A stretch of 64,000 bases of DNA from Microbacterium sp. H83 (GCF_001650405.1 NZ_LWCU01000053.1:90346-154345); one strand, 5' to 3'; positions 26,947 to 35,878 are shown, counted from the stretch's first letter. Program-made: numbers and translations. Notes: generated by a model from the sequence alone, not told the origin.

Positions 26947-27407
26947 CGCCCGTCGCTCGGTGCTGTGTCGAGCGCAAGGAGCGCGGTGTGCAGCGGCTGT
27001 TCCAGGTGGCGACCGTAGCCCCTGATCTCATTATCGTCGGCGAAGGGTTTCGGGTCCTCGACGAAAGCGAAAGCGATGGACTTCGACGCCTCGAGCTCAA
27101 AACGATCGCTCTCGCACCACACGAGTGCACCAATCTCGACGCACCTCGCACCCTCGAGTTCGAACGACGAACGTGTGATCCAAGGACCCACGTGCTGCAC
27201 CGCGACCCCCGTCTCCTCGCGCACCTCTCGACGCAGTGCCTCGAGAGGGGACTCATCAGGCTCTATGCGTCCTCCGACAAGATCCCATGCCGACGGAAGG
27301 AAACGTCGGTTCGGGGAACGGCGATGGATGAGGATCGTGCTGCGAACTACGACGAAGGCAGCGACGTGCGTCACGCGAACGCTCTCAGGAGTCGGGGACA
27401 TCACCAT
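26901..27407 (-). CDS. Nudix hydrolase at the island edge
   Basis: A 168-residue Nudix protein. The box GGRIEPDESPLEALRREV-REETGV (about residues 45-68) has the catalytic Glu pair. The fold resembles MutT/8-oxo-dGTPase and sugar-nucleotide Nudix enzymes; the substrate is unknown. Its last 17 codons (from DGRQ) are read from the direct repeat and the antisense of the host gene beyond it, so the natural C-terminus was probably altered on insertion. The start lies inside the 3' end of the glycosyltransferase gene (23-bp overlap). It may act on an activated sugar made by the island pathway. Confidence 0.85.
   Translation of the reverse strand: MVMSPTPESVRVTHVAAFVVVRSTILIHRRSPNRRFLPSAWDLVGGRIEPDESPLEALRREVREETGVAVQHVGPWITRSSFELEGARCVEIGALVWCESDRFELEASKSIAFAFVEDPKPFADDNEIRGYGRHLEQPLHTALLALDTAPSDGRQKERTESICQPSGT
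26940..26955. repeat. Left 16-bp direct repeat bounding the island
   Basis: CTTCTGACGCCCGTCG here is identical to 34129-34144. It contains the stop codon of the preceding host gene. It behaves like an attL-type or target-duplication boundary. Confidence 0.85.
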
Positions 27408-28620
27408 TGCTCCGGAAAGAATCGGAATGCAACGTCGGAACTCGCGACTCGGCGACGATCGCTCTCCACGCCTGTCCTATCGTGTATCGCTGAAGACGGC
27501 GTGCCAAGGCAGATGCGGCGGATCGAGCAGCGGTCAGGTCGAAGGCGTCGAGAGCTCGCCGGACGGCATCGTGGCGAACCACTCGAATCTGATTTCCTTG
27601 GCTGTTCCACGTGAGATCGACAGGATGGAGGCCGGAAGTGACGGCCGTCATGGAGGGCAACATCTCTGCCTTCAGTGCGTTCGCGTACCGCTCTGGGCTC
27701 AGATCGGGAACGACGATTGTGGGAACGCCTGCCTGAGCCATGTGCAGCAGTGTTCCGTGACCACCGTGAATGATGGCACACGAGGGTGACGCCCCACCTT
27801 CCTCTGAGGTGTTCCAGAGCGTCAGCACGCGCGCACCTGTTCCTCGCAACTTTGGCGCCAGTGTCTCCGTTACGCGAGGATCGCCGGTCGCTACGACGGC
27901 TCGATTCAGTATGTCGTTGAATGCGCGTATGAATTCGTCGATAGTGTCGACCGACACGATTCTATAGAAGAGAATCGTGCCGTCTTGATGGAGAGTCGGA
28001 CTGGCTCGCGACCGCTGATAATGACCGGTGAGCGGTCCTACGAAGACAGCTTCGGAATTGACGACCCGCGGAATCTCTTCGAGTTCTGGTATGCCGGGTA
28101 CTATCACCCCCGCGTTTTGCATCAGCTCGCGTGGATCCGCGTACTCGTAGACCCATTTATGCGTCGTGAAGACGCTTTTCAATGCGACCTCAACCTGCGC
28201 CCAGAGCTGTTCACGCGGGCGGCCGGGGTAGCAATACCCCGGAAAATCCATATCCTGGACCACCGCTGTCACCGGAACTCTCTCCATGGCGGCAGCCATA
28301 TGCATACTTAGCCTGCTGTCGGACACGACGATATCTGGGCTTGTATTCCTAATCATGAGTCTATCGCTGCCGATGGCGTGAGCAACGAACGACGCATCCG
28401 CCCATGCCATCCAGGGGTCGACGTCGATGAAGCGATGAGTATATCGATATGTCGATATGCCGTTCTGCTGTACGAGCTTCTCTTCCCCTTCATCTGCGAC
28501 GGCAATGGTCGTTGAAGCCCCCTGGCTCTCGGCATGGCGCGCAAGGACGATCATCCGCATGAGATGACCGTTGCCGTTTCCCCAGGGTGTGAATAACACG
28601 TTCGGTGCAATTCTCATCAT
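27385..28620 (-). CDS. UGT/MGT-like glycosyltransferase (GT1 family)
   Basis: A 411-residue GT-B glycosyltransferase. The N-terminal half begins with LFTPWGNGNGHLMRM, the glycine/His acceptor-side motif. The C-terminal half has the donor-site motif IIHGGHGTLLHMAQAGVPTI. It should transfer a nucleotide-activated sugar to a small acceptor or to a wall or lipid acceptor. The ATG at 28620 is chosen because AAGGGGA lies about 9 nt upstream. Its base composition is clearly lower in GC than the flanks (29 of 60 G+C at 28441-28500). It is divergent from the dehydrogenase gene with a 126-bp gap. Confidence 0.86.
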   Translation of the reverse strand: MMRIAPNVLFTPWGNGNGHLMRMIVLARHAESQGASTTIAVADEGEEKLVQQNGISTYRYTHRFIDVDPWMAWADASFVAHAIGSDRLMIRNTSPDIVVSDSRLSMHMAAAMERVPVTAVVQDMDFPGYCYPGRPREQLWAQVEVALKSVFTTHKWVYEYADPRELMQNAGVIVPGIPELEEIPRVVNSEAVFVGPLTGHYQRSRASPTLHQDGTILFYRIVSVDTIDEFIRAFNDILNRAVVATGDPRVTETLAPKLRGTGARVLTLWNTSEEGGASPSCAIIHGGHGTLLHMAQAGVPTIVVPDLSPERYANALKAEMLPSMTAVTSGLHPVDLTWNSQGNQIRVVRHDAVRRALDAFDLTAARSAASALARRLQRYTIGQAWRAIVAESRVPTLHSDSFRSNGDVPDS

Positions 28621-28746
28621 GTGATACATTCCCCTTCGTGTGGACCGGGTACACGTTATCCGAAGCCCGAACGACATGAGTATCCGTCGCGTTCTTGTGT
28701 GGAGAACTGCACGAATCGGCGAGCGAGGGAGACGGGACGAGGTGCA

Positions 28747-29802
28747 ATGTCTGGGCGGGATGCTGAATATCAGAATAGAGCCGACGGCAATACGCAGATC
28801 GCTTTTGTGGGCTTCCGTGGGCATCAAGGCTCCGAGTATCGCTCAGCCGCCGAGCTTCTGAGACACGTAAACGTCGTCGGGCTCGTCGACACTGAGGTCG
28901 CAGCTCATGAAGAGCGTCCGGGACGAGGTAGCCCCCCGACTTTCCGCTCGACCACGGCCTTACTCGAGGCTGTCGTTCCCGACGTCGCCGTGGTGACTGT
29001 TCCCCATGACCAGCACTACCGCGTCATCGCTGAACTCGTAGCTGCCGGGTGCCATGTGGTGGTGGAGAAGCCTCTCGTCCCTGATGTCGCAGAGGCTGAG
29101 CGTCTCTACGAGCTGTCGTGGCGGAGCAACCGATCAATCGTCACACTGACACAGCGACCGCTACGCCCGGAGTTCCGACTCTTGGAGACGCTCCTGCCGC
29201 GTGTGGGTGAACGCTATTGGGCGCAGTGGACCTACAACCTCGCGTTCCCCGCAGTTACCACCGGGTGGCGCGCGCGACGACGACAGGCGCGCGGAGGGGT
29301 CTTCCTCGACATGGGGTATCACCAGATCGACGTACTCTGTCGCCTGTTTGGTCCTGCGCGTGTGACGGCGGCTAGCAAGCATTTCCGCTACCCCGAGTCT
29401 CAGCGGGAGGACCTCGAGGATCTCATGTCGGTCTCGCTCGAGTTCGAACGCGGGGGCATGAGCTCCCATCTGCTTCTCTCTCGGCATGGCGCGGGGAAGA
29501 GCGAGACTCTCGAGATTCATGGCACGGAGGGCGTGATTCAGCTAGACGCTCGGCATGCGCGGGTCACTCTGTTCGGGCGAGACGGAAGCGTCCTCGATCA
29601 GTACGCGGGCCCAGATCTCGCGACGGACTCGCCGGCGGTCGTTCTGGGGTACTACCTCGAATTGATCTCAGATCGCCAGGCCGCGTTGGCGCACCTTCGG
29701 CACCACTGCTCGCTGGTCGCGCTCTGCCACGAGGTCTACGACGCTGCTGCCAGAGCGGCAGTCGGGCACCACCAGTCCATTGAGAGAACGGAGTCGACAT
29801 GA
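28747..29802 (+). CDS. Gfo/Idh/MocA-type NAD(P)-dependent dehydrogenase
   Basis: A 351-residue protein. The N-terminal Rossmann part has an unusual IAFVGFRGHQGSEY loop, and the family signature EKPL follows at 107-110 with the catalytic-site Lys. DMGYHQIDVL supplies the conserved substrate-site His. Such enzymes oxidise sugar or inositol hydroxyls to ketones. Beside a DegT aminotransferase the natural reading is oxidation of a sugar (phosphate), followed by transamination. The start has a GACGAGG ribosome site. The stop overlaps the aminotransferase start (ATGA). Confidence 0.88.
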   Translation: MSGRDAEYQNRADGNTQIAFVGFRGHQGSEYRSAAELLRHVNVVGLVDTEVAAHEERPGRGSPPTFRSTTALLEAVVPDVAVVTVPHDQHYRVIAELVAAGCHVVVEKPLVPDVAEAERLYELSWRSNRSIVTLTQRPLRPEFRLLETLLPRVGERYWAQWTYNLAFPAVTTGWRARRRQARGGVFLDMGYHQIDVLCRLFGPARVTAASKHFRYPESQREDLEDLMSVSLEFERGGMSSHLLLSRHGAGKSETLEIHGTEGVIQLDARHARVTLFGRDGSVLDQYAGPDLATDSPAVVLGYYLELISDRQAALAHLRHHCSLVALCHEVYDAAARAAVGHHQSIERTEST

Positions 29803-31142
29803 CCACCCTTCCGCTCGCCTCGGGAAGAGACGTGCCCGAGGTGAAGACGCCTCACCCTCACGAACCCTGGCCACCGAAGGCAACGGACCGAGAACTCGGG
29901 CGCCTCGCCGAGCAGCGCAACCTCGACCTCGCAATCCGCGGCAACGACGGACCGATTGTGGAGCTCGAACAGCTGTTCCGCCAGCGATTCACTCCCTCGA
30001 TGAGGCACTCGATCGCATTCAATTCTGGGACCTCAGCGTTGCTGGCTGCATACATGGCGCTTCAGGTCGGGGAGGGCGACGAGGTCATCGCCCCTGTTCT
30101 GACCTATCACGCCGCGGTGAGTCCAGCCACCGCGCTGGGCGCGGTCGTTCGGTTCGCGGACATCGACCTCCAGACCCGCGGCATGGACCCCGATCACTTG
30201 GAGGAGCTGATCGGCCCTAGGACGAAGGCGATCGTGATCGTCCATCATTGGGGTCACGCGGCTGACATGACTCGGATCATGAATATCGCTGACCGTCACG
30301 GGGTTGCGGTGATCGAAGATTGCTCGCATGCCCATGGAAGCGCATTCGAGGGCACCCCGGTCGGCTCCTTCGGGAAAGTGGCGGTCTTCTCGCTGCAGGC
30401 TAACAAAGCGGTCTTCGCAGGTGAAGGCGGCGTTCTGGCGACAGATGATCAGGAGGTGGCGGACAGGGCGATCCTGGCCGGCCACTACCGTGATCGAGCC
30501 CTCCGTGACGTCGCAGCTGCGGATCTACACGCCTACTGGGAGTCAGGCTTCGGCTTCAAGCTGCGGATGTCCCCGTTCAATGCCATCGTCGGGATCGAGT
30601 CCCTGAGAGCCTTCGATGAGCTTGCGGGTGGACGTCAGGCCGCCTTGTCGTACATGAATGACCGACTGGCGGAAACGGGGTTGCTCGATCCGCTCGATGT
30701 CCCGAACGCCGAGTGGATGGGAGCGTGGTACGGATTCAAACCGCTGCCCTCCCACTCGGTTCGGACGAGGGTCGAGCGGTCCACGCTCGTCAGGATGTTG
30801 CAAGACGAGGGCGTCGAGGTAGACGCGCCCTCCGGGAGAATGCTGGTGAGGCTTCCGCTCTTCGCCGGACGGACCCCGTGGCGACGACCGGGGGACAATT
30901 CGACCAGACGTCCAACGGAGGACGAGATCGCATCGACTTTCCCGGTCGCGCATCTCGTCGAGTCGAATGCCTTGTCGCTACCCACGTTCTACCGCTGGCC
31001 CCATGATCGGTTTGTGATCGACGAGTATCTGCGAGCCTTCAGCAAAGTGGCACTCGCGATCGAGTCGGGCCGGATCCCGAACGACGAGCCGCGAGCAGAC
31101 CGCGCTTCTTTGCCCCGCGACGGCCAGTCGCACGGGCGCTGA
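29799..31142 (+). CDS. DegT/DnrJ/EryC1/StrS aminotransferase
   Basis: A 447-residue PLP enzyme. Family landmarks are AFNSGTSALLAAYMAL (phosphate-binding), VIEDCSHAHGS with Asp174 that contacts the pyridine nitrogen, and SLQANKAVFAGEGG with Lys203 as the Schiff-base lysine. It transfers an amino group to a keto sugar or keto cyclitol. The protein is longer than the usual 370-400 residues, with an extension of about 25 residues at each end. It is coupled on the 5' side to the dehydrogenase gene by ATGA. Confidence 0.92.
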   Translation: MTTLPLASGRDVPEVKTPHPHEPWPPKATDRELGRLAEQRNLDLAIRGNDGPIVELEQLFRQRFTPSMRHSIAFNSGTSALLAAYMALQVGEGDEVIAPVLTYHAAVSPATALGAVVRFADIDLQTRGMDPDHLEELIGPRTKAIVIVHHWGHAADMTRIMNIADRHGVAVIEDCSHAHGSAFEGTPVGSFGKVAVFSLQANKAVFAGEGGVLATDDQEVADRAILAGHYRDRALRDVAAADLHAYWESGFGFKLRMSPFNAIVGIESLRAFDELAGGRQAALSYMNDRLAETGLLDPLDVPNAEWMGAWYGFKPLPSHSVRTRVERSTLVRMLQDEGVEVDAPSGRMLVRLPLFAGRTPWRRPGDNSTRRPTEDEIASTFPVAHLVESNALSLPTFYRWPHDRFVIDEYLRAFSKVALAIESGRIPNDEPRADRASLPRDGQSHGR

Positions 31143-31158
31143 GCATCGGGCAGGGAGG

Positions 31159-33000
31159 ATGATGATGAGACGGAGAGTTGCGGTTCTCGGAGTCACCGAG
31201 CTGACGGCGCGGTGCCTCGAGATCCTCGCGACCCGTGACGACTGCATCGTCGAGACGCTCGTTGTACCGGACAACGCCACGACGCGCTGGGGCGTGTCTC
31301 CGCTACTACTCGATACGGCCGCTGACCTGGAAGTACCAGTGATCTCCGAGAGTGACCTGATGAGTCTCGAAGGAACCAGAGAACTCGGCTTCGCCATCGG
31401 CTACCCCACCTTGCTCGGACCAGAGGTCATTTCTTGCTTCACTCGGAATATCGTTAACCTGCACCTGGCGCCTCTGCCGCGATACCGCGGCTCTCTGAAG
31501 ACCTTGTCGATGGCGATGCTGAGGAGAGAACGCCATTTCGGTGTCACTCTCCACCAGATCGATGCGGGCATCGACACTGGTCCGGTGTTGCGAAAGCGGA
31601 CCTTCCCCCTTCCTGATCACACCGATGTGTCCGACATGGTGCCGCTGCTCGTCGACGAAGCTCGTGCGCTCTTTGAGACCTCTCTCGACGAGCTGTTGCA
31701 GGACACACTCGAGCCGATCGCGCAGGGCGAGATCGATGGCGGGGTTTCCGAACTCGTGTGCCGGGCAGACCTCGACCACCTCCTCGACATACGAGTTCCG
31801 ATCACCGTAGATGAGCTGGCATTGCGAAGGCGAGCTCTCACCTGGTCTTCGGCAGACCGACCGAGGCTGATCGGTGCCGACGGTATCGAAATCGACTGGC
31901 GCTCACTTCGAGGGCGTTTCCAGCGGCGGATGGGACCGGATGCCGCAGAGCCCCTCTCCGCATCGGTCGTCGGTGAAAGCGGTGCATATTTCGAACCGGT
32001 CTGGAGAGTGAATCTGGCCTTCACCCCGCTCGAACAGGAGCTTCTCCTGCACCAATCCGTGCGTCGTCTCGCATACGTCGCGCATGCGGGAGCCGCCTCG
32101 ATTCTGTCTCCCCAGTCGTACTCGCGCCTGGATCATTCGCTGGGTCTCCTCGCCCTGGTGTCCGAATTGCGTCCGGATGATCAGGTGATGCGTGCGGCCG
32201 CCCTGCTTCATGACGTCGGGCACCTTCCGCTGAGTCACACGTTGGAGCCCATCCTCGGGGTCGACCACCACGAGAACGGAGCCGCGGTGGTGCGCAGGAT
32301 GGGACCGCTGCTCGATCGCCACGGCATCCGCGTCGAGGAGGTTCTCGAATCGATGAGAGGCGAGGGTCCGTCCGCGCTCGGCTCCGGTGACGTCATGTCT
32401 CTCGATCACTTCGAGTCTTACGTACGAAGTGCGTTCGTGCACGGTACGACACGTGAAGATCCGCTTGACACCTTGCGACACATCGACCTGGTGGGCGGAG
32501 CTGTCTCGTGCGATAGCGAGACGGCGGAGTACCTCAGGGTTCTCGTGAGACAGGAGCTCCAACGTCAGTCGCATCCCCACAACGCGCGGGCCAACGCCAT
32601 CGCCGGGATGCTTGTCACGGTTGCGCTCGAAGAGTCAGCGAGTGAGGGATCGCCGGACTTCGGACAGATGATCGACCTCGACCTCTGGGCGTGGTTGGGG
32701 TCGACGCCCGCCACCAGCCTCGCGACTCGCGACCTGTTAGTCAGTCCGGAGCACTGGTCGATTCACGCGGGCGACGAGTCGGAGGGCTTCGATCGAGGTC
32801 TGATTCACAAGATCTCGACTCGCTATGTCAACCCTCCGCTCCTCGCGGGCGGGCCCCGAGCATGGCAAGTCGACGAGTTCCTCGCTCAGAGTTCACACCC
32901 TTGCGAGTTCGTCGTTCAGGGCCCCCTCATCACGCAGGAGAGAGCTAGAGCCATGAACTCTCGACCGACTGTGTTCGGTCTTCGAGAGGAAGCGAGATGA
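31159..33000 (+). CDS. Formyltransferase fused to a SAMHD1-like HD phosphohydrolase
   Basis: A 613-residue two-domain protein. Residues about 1-200 form a formyltransferase of the Fmt/sugar N-formyltransferase type, with VNLHLAPLPRYRGS (Asn100, His102) and DAGIDTGPVL (Asp139) as the catalytic triad. Residues about 285-530 are an HD domain of the COG1078/SAMHD1 type: RLDHSLG (His326), LLHDVGHLPLSH (His351-Asp352), GVDHHENG (His370/371) and SLDHFESY. The final 80 residues are unassigned. It lies 16 bp after the aminotransferase and is coupled to the next gene by ATGA. It probably formylates the new amine; the HD part could be a phosphatase, nucleotidase or regulatory domain. Confidence 0.9.
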   Translation: MMMRRRVAVLGVTELTARCLEILATRDDCIVETLVVPDNATTRWGVSPLLLDTAADLEVPVISESDLMSLEGTRELGFAIGYPTLLGPEVISCFTRNIVNLHLAPLPRYRGSLKTLSMAMLRRERHFGVTLHQIDAGIDTGPVLRKRTFPLPDHTDVSDMVPLLVDEARALFETSLDELLQDTLEPIAQGEIDGGVSELVCRADLDHLLDIRVPITVDELALRRRALTWSSADRPRLIGADGIEIDWRSLRGRFQRRMGPDAAEPLSASVVGESGAYFEPVWRVNLAFTPLEQELLLHQSVRRLAYVAHAGAASILSPQSYSRLDHSLGLLALVSELRPDDQVMRAAALLHDVGHLPLSHTLEPILGVDHHENGAAVVRRMGPLLDRHGIRVEEVLESMRGEGPSALGSGDVMSLDHFESYVRSAFVHGTTREDPLDTLRHIDLVGGAVSCDSETAEYLRVLVRQELQRQSHPHNARANAIAGMLVTVALEESASEGSPDFGQMIDLDLWAWLGSTPATSLATRDLLVSPEHWSIHAGDESEGFDRGLIHKISTRYVNPPLLAGGPRAWQVDEFLAQSSHPCEFVVQGPLITQERARAMNSRPTVFGLREEAR

Positions 33001-34118
33001 AGGAGCCCGAGATTCCCGACGTTGCTCAGGAGTGCGGGACCGCACCGATCCTCTCGGCGTCCATCATGGCCCACCCGCGCCGTGCGGAGAACGCGAGACG
33101 GATCCTCGCCCACCTGTCGCCGCTCAGGGCTCGAATCGTTTTCGATCCGGAACCGTTCGGGTCGCCGTCGACGAGCAGAACGGCGAGGTTGGCGTGGCGG
33201 CCGTGGCTTCGTTCGGCGACGCATCACCTGGTCCTTCAGGACGATGTCGTGCTTCACCCTCGCTTCGTCCAGCAGATCCAAGAAGCTGTGGCCAGCCAAC
33301 CCCGTGCCGCGTTGAGCTTCTTCTCGGAATGGGGGTCCTTCACATCGAACGCTCTTCGGGTCGCGGCGCTCGCCGGAGCGTCGTGGGTATCGCAGCCCGA
33401 TACTTATCTCTCAACAGTCGCGATGGTGCTGCCGACCCGCGACGCGGAGCTCGCAAGCGAGTTCATATCCCAACATCCGGGCGATCCCGACGATGAATGT
33501 ATGGGACGGTTCGTCCAGTCCCGTCGGATGGACCACTTCGTCAGCAACCCGAACCTCGTCGACCACGATGTCCTGTCTAGCCTGGTCGGGAACGGGAATC
33601 ACGGCGTGCGACGCGCGACGAACTTCGTCGCAGACACCGCGGCACCAGCCACTTGGTGGTCGACACCCCCGCTGGATACCCCCGACAGGGTGCCGTCGCT
33701 GCACTGGCGAACGGGTACTCCCAGCTCCTACGAACGGTCATCTGAGGACGCCGCAGTCTGGACGATCGCTGCTCAAAGGGATCACTGGGGAGAATCTCAA
33801 CCCGCCATCTCGCGGATCGTACGGAGATCGCTGGAGCCCCTCGGGTTCGAAACGCGGGACATTCGTTTCTACAACGCACTTCTCGGTGCGGCTCTGGTGC
33901 TGTGTGACCAGATCGCGCTCGCCGCGACTCTAGATCGGCGTGACGGCGACTTCGCCTCGCTGTGCGCGCGATCAGCTGTCCATTCCCTCGCTCCGGGGAC
34001 TCTGCGCGGTGTCGCGCGGAACCTCGGCCTCGATGCTGACTCTCAGGAGATCGAGCGCACCTTCATTGACATCTACGAACGGGTGGACGCCCTAGTGCGG
34101 GGAAGCTCCGCGTCATGA
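32997..34118 (+). CDS. Putative glycosyltransferase (GT25/GT2-like)
   Basis: A 373-residue protein. The N-terminal half has an alpha/beta pattern with SIMAHPRRAENARRIL and the likely metal/nucleotide-binding strand HLVLQDDVVLHPRF, as seen in GT-A folds of the GT25 type. The C-terminal half is rich in Arg and Asp and not recognised. It begins in an ATGA overlap with the formyltransferase-HD gene and ends 10 bp before the right direct repeat. It may add or modify a sugar made by the cluster. Confidence 0.6.
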   Translation: MKEPEIPDVAQECGTAPILSASIMAHPRRAENARRILAHLSPLRARIVFDPEPFGSPSTSRTARLAWRPWLRSATHHLVLQDDVVLHPRFVQQIQEAVASQPRAALSFFSEWGSFTSNALRVAALAGASWVSQPDTYLSTVAMVLPTRDAELASEFISQHPGDPDDECMGRFVQSRRMDHFVSNPNLVDHDVLSSLVGNGNHGVRRATNFVADTAAPATWWSTPPLDTPDRVPSLHWRTGTPSSYERSSEDAAVWTIAAQRDHWGESQPAISRIVRRSLEPLGFETRDIRFYNALLGAALVLCDQIALAATLDRRDGDFASLCARSAVHSLAPGTLRGVARNLGLDADSQEIERTFIDIYERVDALVRGSSAS

Positions 34119-34128
34119 TGATCACGAG

Positions 34129-34144
34129 CTTCTGACGCCCGTCG
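34129..34144. repeat. Right 16-bp direct repeat bounding the island
   Basis: CTTCTGACGCCCGTCG is identical to 26940-26955. It starts 11 bp after the last island gene and ends 1 bp before the stop codon of the convergent aldo/keto reductase gene. Confidence 0.85.
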
Positions 34145-34145
34145 T

Positions 34146-35135
34146 CTAGAAGCCCTCCGGCTCCCGCGGCGTGTAGGCGCTCTCCAGCGCATCGAGCTCT
34201 GCGTCCTCGAGACGGATGCCGGCGGCGGCGACGGCATCCGAGATGTGCGATGCCTTCGTCGCGCCGACGATCGGAGCCGTGACGGCCGACTGCTGCGCCA
34301 CCCATGCGAGCGCGACCTGCGCCCTCGACACGCCCCGTTCGGAAGCGACCCGGGCGACGGCGTCCACGATCGCGCGGTTCGAGTCCTCCTCGCGTCGGTA
34401 GAGCGTCTTGCCGAAGGCGTCGGACTCCGTGCGCGCGGTGGTCTCCTCCCAGTCACGCGTGAGACGGCCGCGCGCGAGCGGCGACCACGGCAGCACGCCC
34501 ACCCCGGTGTCGAGGCAGAACGGATGCATCTCCCGCTCCTCCTCGCGCTGCAGCAGGTTGTACTGGTCCTGCATCGACACGAACGGCGTCCAGCCGTTCT
34601 GCGCCGCCGTGTGCTGAGCGGTGACGAACTGCCACGCCCACATCGACGAGGCCCCGATGTACCGGGCCTTCCCCGAGCGCACCACATCGTGCAGCGCTTC
34701 CATGGTCTCCTCGATCGGCGTCTCGGGGTCCCAGCGATGGATCTGGTACAGGTCGACGTAGTCCGTGCCGAGGCGCCTCAGGCTGGCATCGATGCCCGAG
34801 AGGATGTGGCCGCGGCTGAGGCCCGCCTGATTCGCACCCGGGCCCATTCGTCCGTGCACTTTGGTGGCGATGACGACCTCGTCGCGGCGGGCGAAGTCGG
34901 CGAGAGCCCGCCCGACGAACTCCTCGCTCGTGCCGTCGGAGTACACATCGGCCGTGTCGAACGTCGTGATGCCTGCGTCCAGCGCCTGCCTGATGAGGGG
35001 TCGGCTGGACTCCTCATCGAGCGACCAGCCGTGCGTTCCGCGGTCCGGTGCGCCGAAGCTCATGCATCCCAGCACCACCTTCGAGATCTTCAGGCCGGAT
35101 CGGCCGAGCCTCACGCTGTCCTCTGCACGCAGCAT
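34146..35135 (-). CDS. Aldo/keto reductase
   Basis: A 329-residue NADPH-dependent AKR of the YajO/Tas type. The catalytic tetrad is visible: Asp and Tyr in FDTADVYSDG, Lys in IATKVHG, His in YQIHRWD. The C-terminal cofactor segment PIVGATKASHI is present. It reduces carbonyl compounds; the substrate is unknown. The start at 35135 has a GAAGGGCGG ribosome site; a longer frame is possible but lacks one. Its 3' end abuts the right repeat of the island. Confidence 0.93.
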   Translation of the reverse strand: MLRAEDSVRLGRSGLKISKVVLGCMSFGAPDRGTHGWSLDEESSRPLIRQALDAGITTFDTADVYSDGTSEEFVGRALADFARRDEVVIATKVHGRMGPGANQAGLSRGHILSGIDASLRRLGTDYVDLYQIHRWDPETPIEETMEALHDVVRSGKARYIGASSMWAWQFVTAQHTAAQNGWTPFVSMQDQYNLLQREEEREMHPFCLDTGVGVLPWSPLARGRLTRDWEETTARTESDAFGKTLYRREEDSNRAIVDAVARVASERGVSRAQVALAWVAQQSAVTAPIVGATKASHISDAVAAAGIRLEDAELDALESAYTPREPEGF

Positions 35136-35340
35136 CCGACCGCCCTTCGCATCGTGGTCCTCCCACGATGCTCTCACGTCGGGGTCGGTCAGCGGCGTGC
35201 GAACGCGTCCGGGATGCGACGGCCTCAGCGCTCTCCGGAACGCCTTCGGATACTCCGGAGGCCTTCCGCTGTCAACCGCCCTGCGACCTCACGCGCTCGT
35301 GACGGAACATGGTGATCCGCACACGACCGAGGAGGGCACC

Positions 35341-35574
35341 ATGACCAACATCGACGCTTTCGCCAACAGCTTCGAGCCGGAGATGCCGGGAGTCCCGGAG
35401 AGCGACCCGACGGACGGCACGTTCCCGACCGACACCCAGCAGCCCGACACGCAGGGCGATGACCCGATCGACGCCGAGATCGGCGAGGACGGTCAGGGCG
35501 ACCTCTCGCCCGAGGACGAGGGCAGCCAGCACTCCGGCGACGCCCCCGTAGACCTCCGGGACGGCACCGAGTGA
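35341..35574 (+). CDS. Small acidic protein
   Basis: A 77-residue protein dominated by Asp, Glu, Pro, Thr and Gln, with no hydrophobic core, so it is probably disordered. Similar acidic small proteins are common and uncharacterised in Microbacteriaceae. It has a GAGGAGGG ribosome site. It overlaps the next gene by 4 bp (GTGA), and both have the same character. Confidence 0.7.
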   Translation: MTNIDAFANSFEPEMPGVPESDPTDGTFPTDTQQPDTQGDDPIDAEIGEDGQGDLSPEDEGSQHSGDAPVDLRDGTE

Positions 35575-35837
35575 GCGACGCGGACACGAACGACCCGCGG
35601 CCCGAGGAGGTCGAGGCGGCAGCCGACGCGCCCGACCGCGACCCCATCGCCGCGCACATCGCCGATCGGAACGCCGACGACCCGGATGCCGTGGGCGACG
35701 TGCCCGCGGGCGGTGCCGGAGCCGATTCCGGCGGCGCAGGCGCGGTGCGCGTCGACCCCTCGTCCGAGGGAGAGGTGAAGGACGAGTCGATCCACAACGA
35801 CGAACCCGGCATCGGGACGCGGCGTTCGGGCGACTGA
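35571..35837 (+). CDS. Small acidic, probably disordered protein
   Basis: An 88-residue protein starting with GTG and rich in Asp, Glu, Ala and Gly (PEEVEAAADAPDRDP and similar). It is translationally coupled to the previous acidic gene. No domain is visible; a stress-related role would only be a guess. Confidence 0.68.
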   Translation: MSDADTNDPRPEEVEAAADAPDRDPIAAHIADRNADDPDAVGDVPAGGAGADSGGAGAVRVDPSSEGEVKDESIHNDEPGIGTRRSGD

Positions 35838-35878
35838 TCGGGGTACCGTGCCGGAAGGGGCGGTCGTATGCTGTGCCG

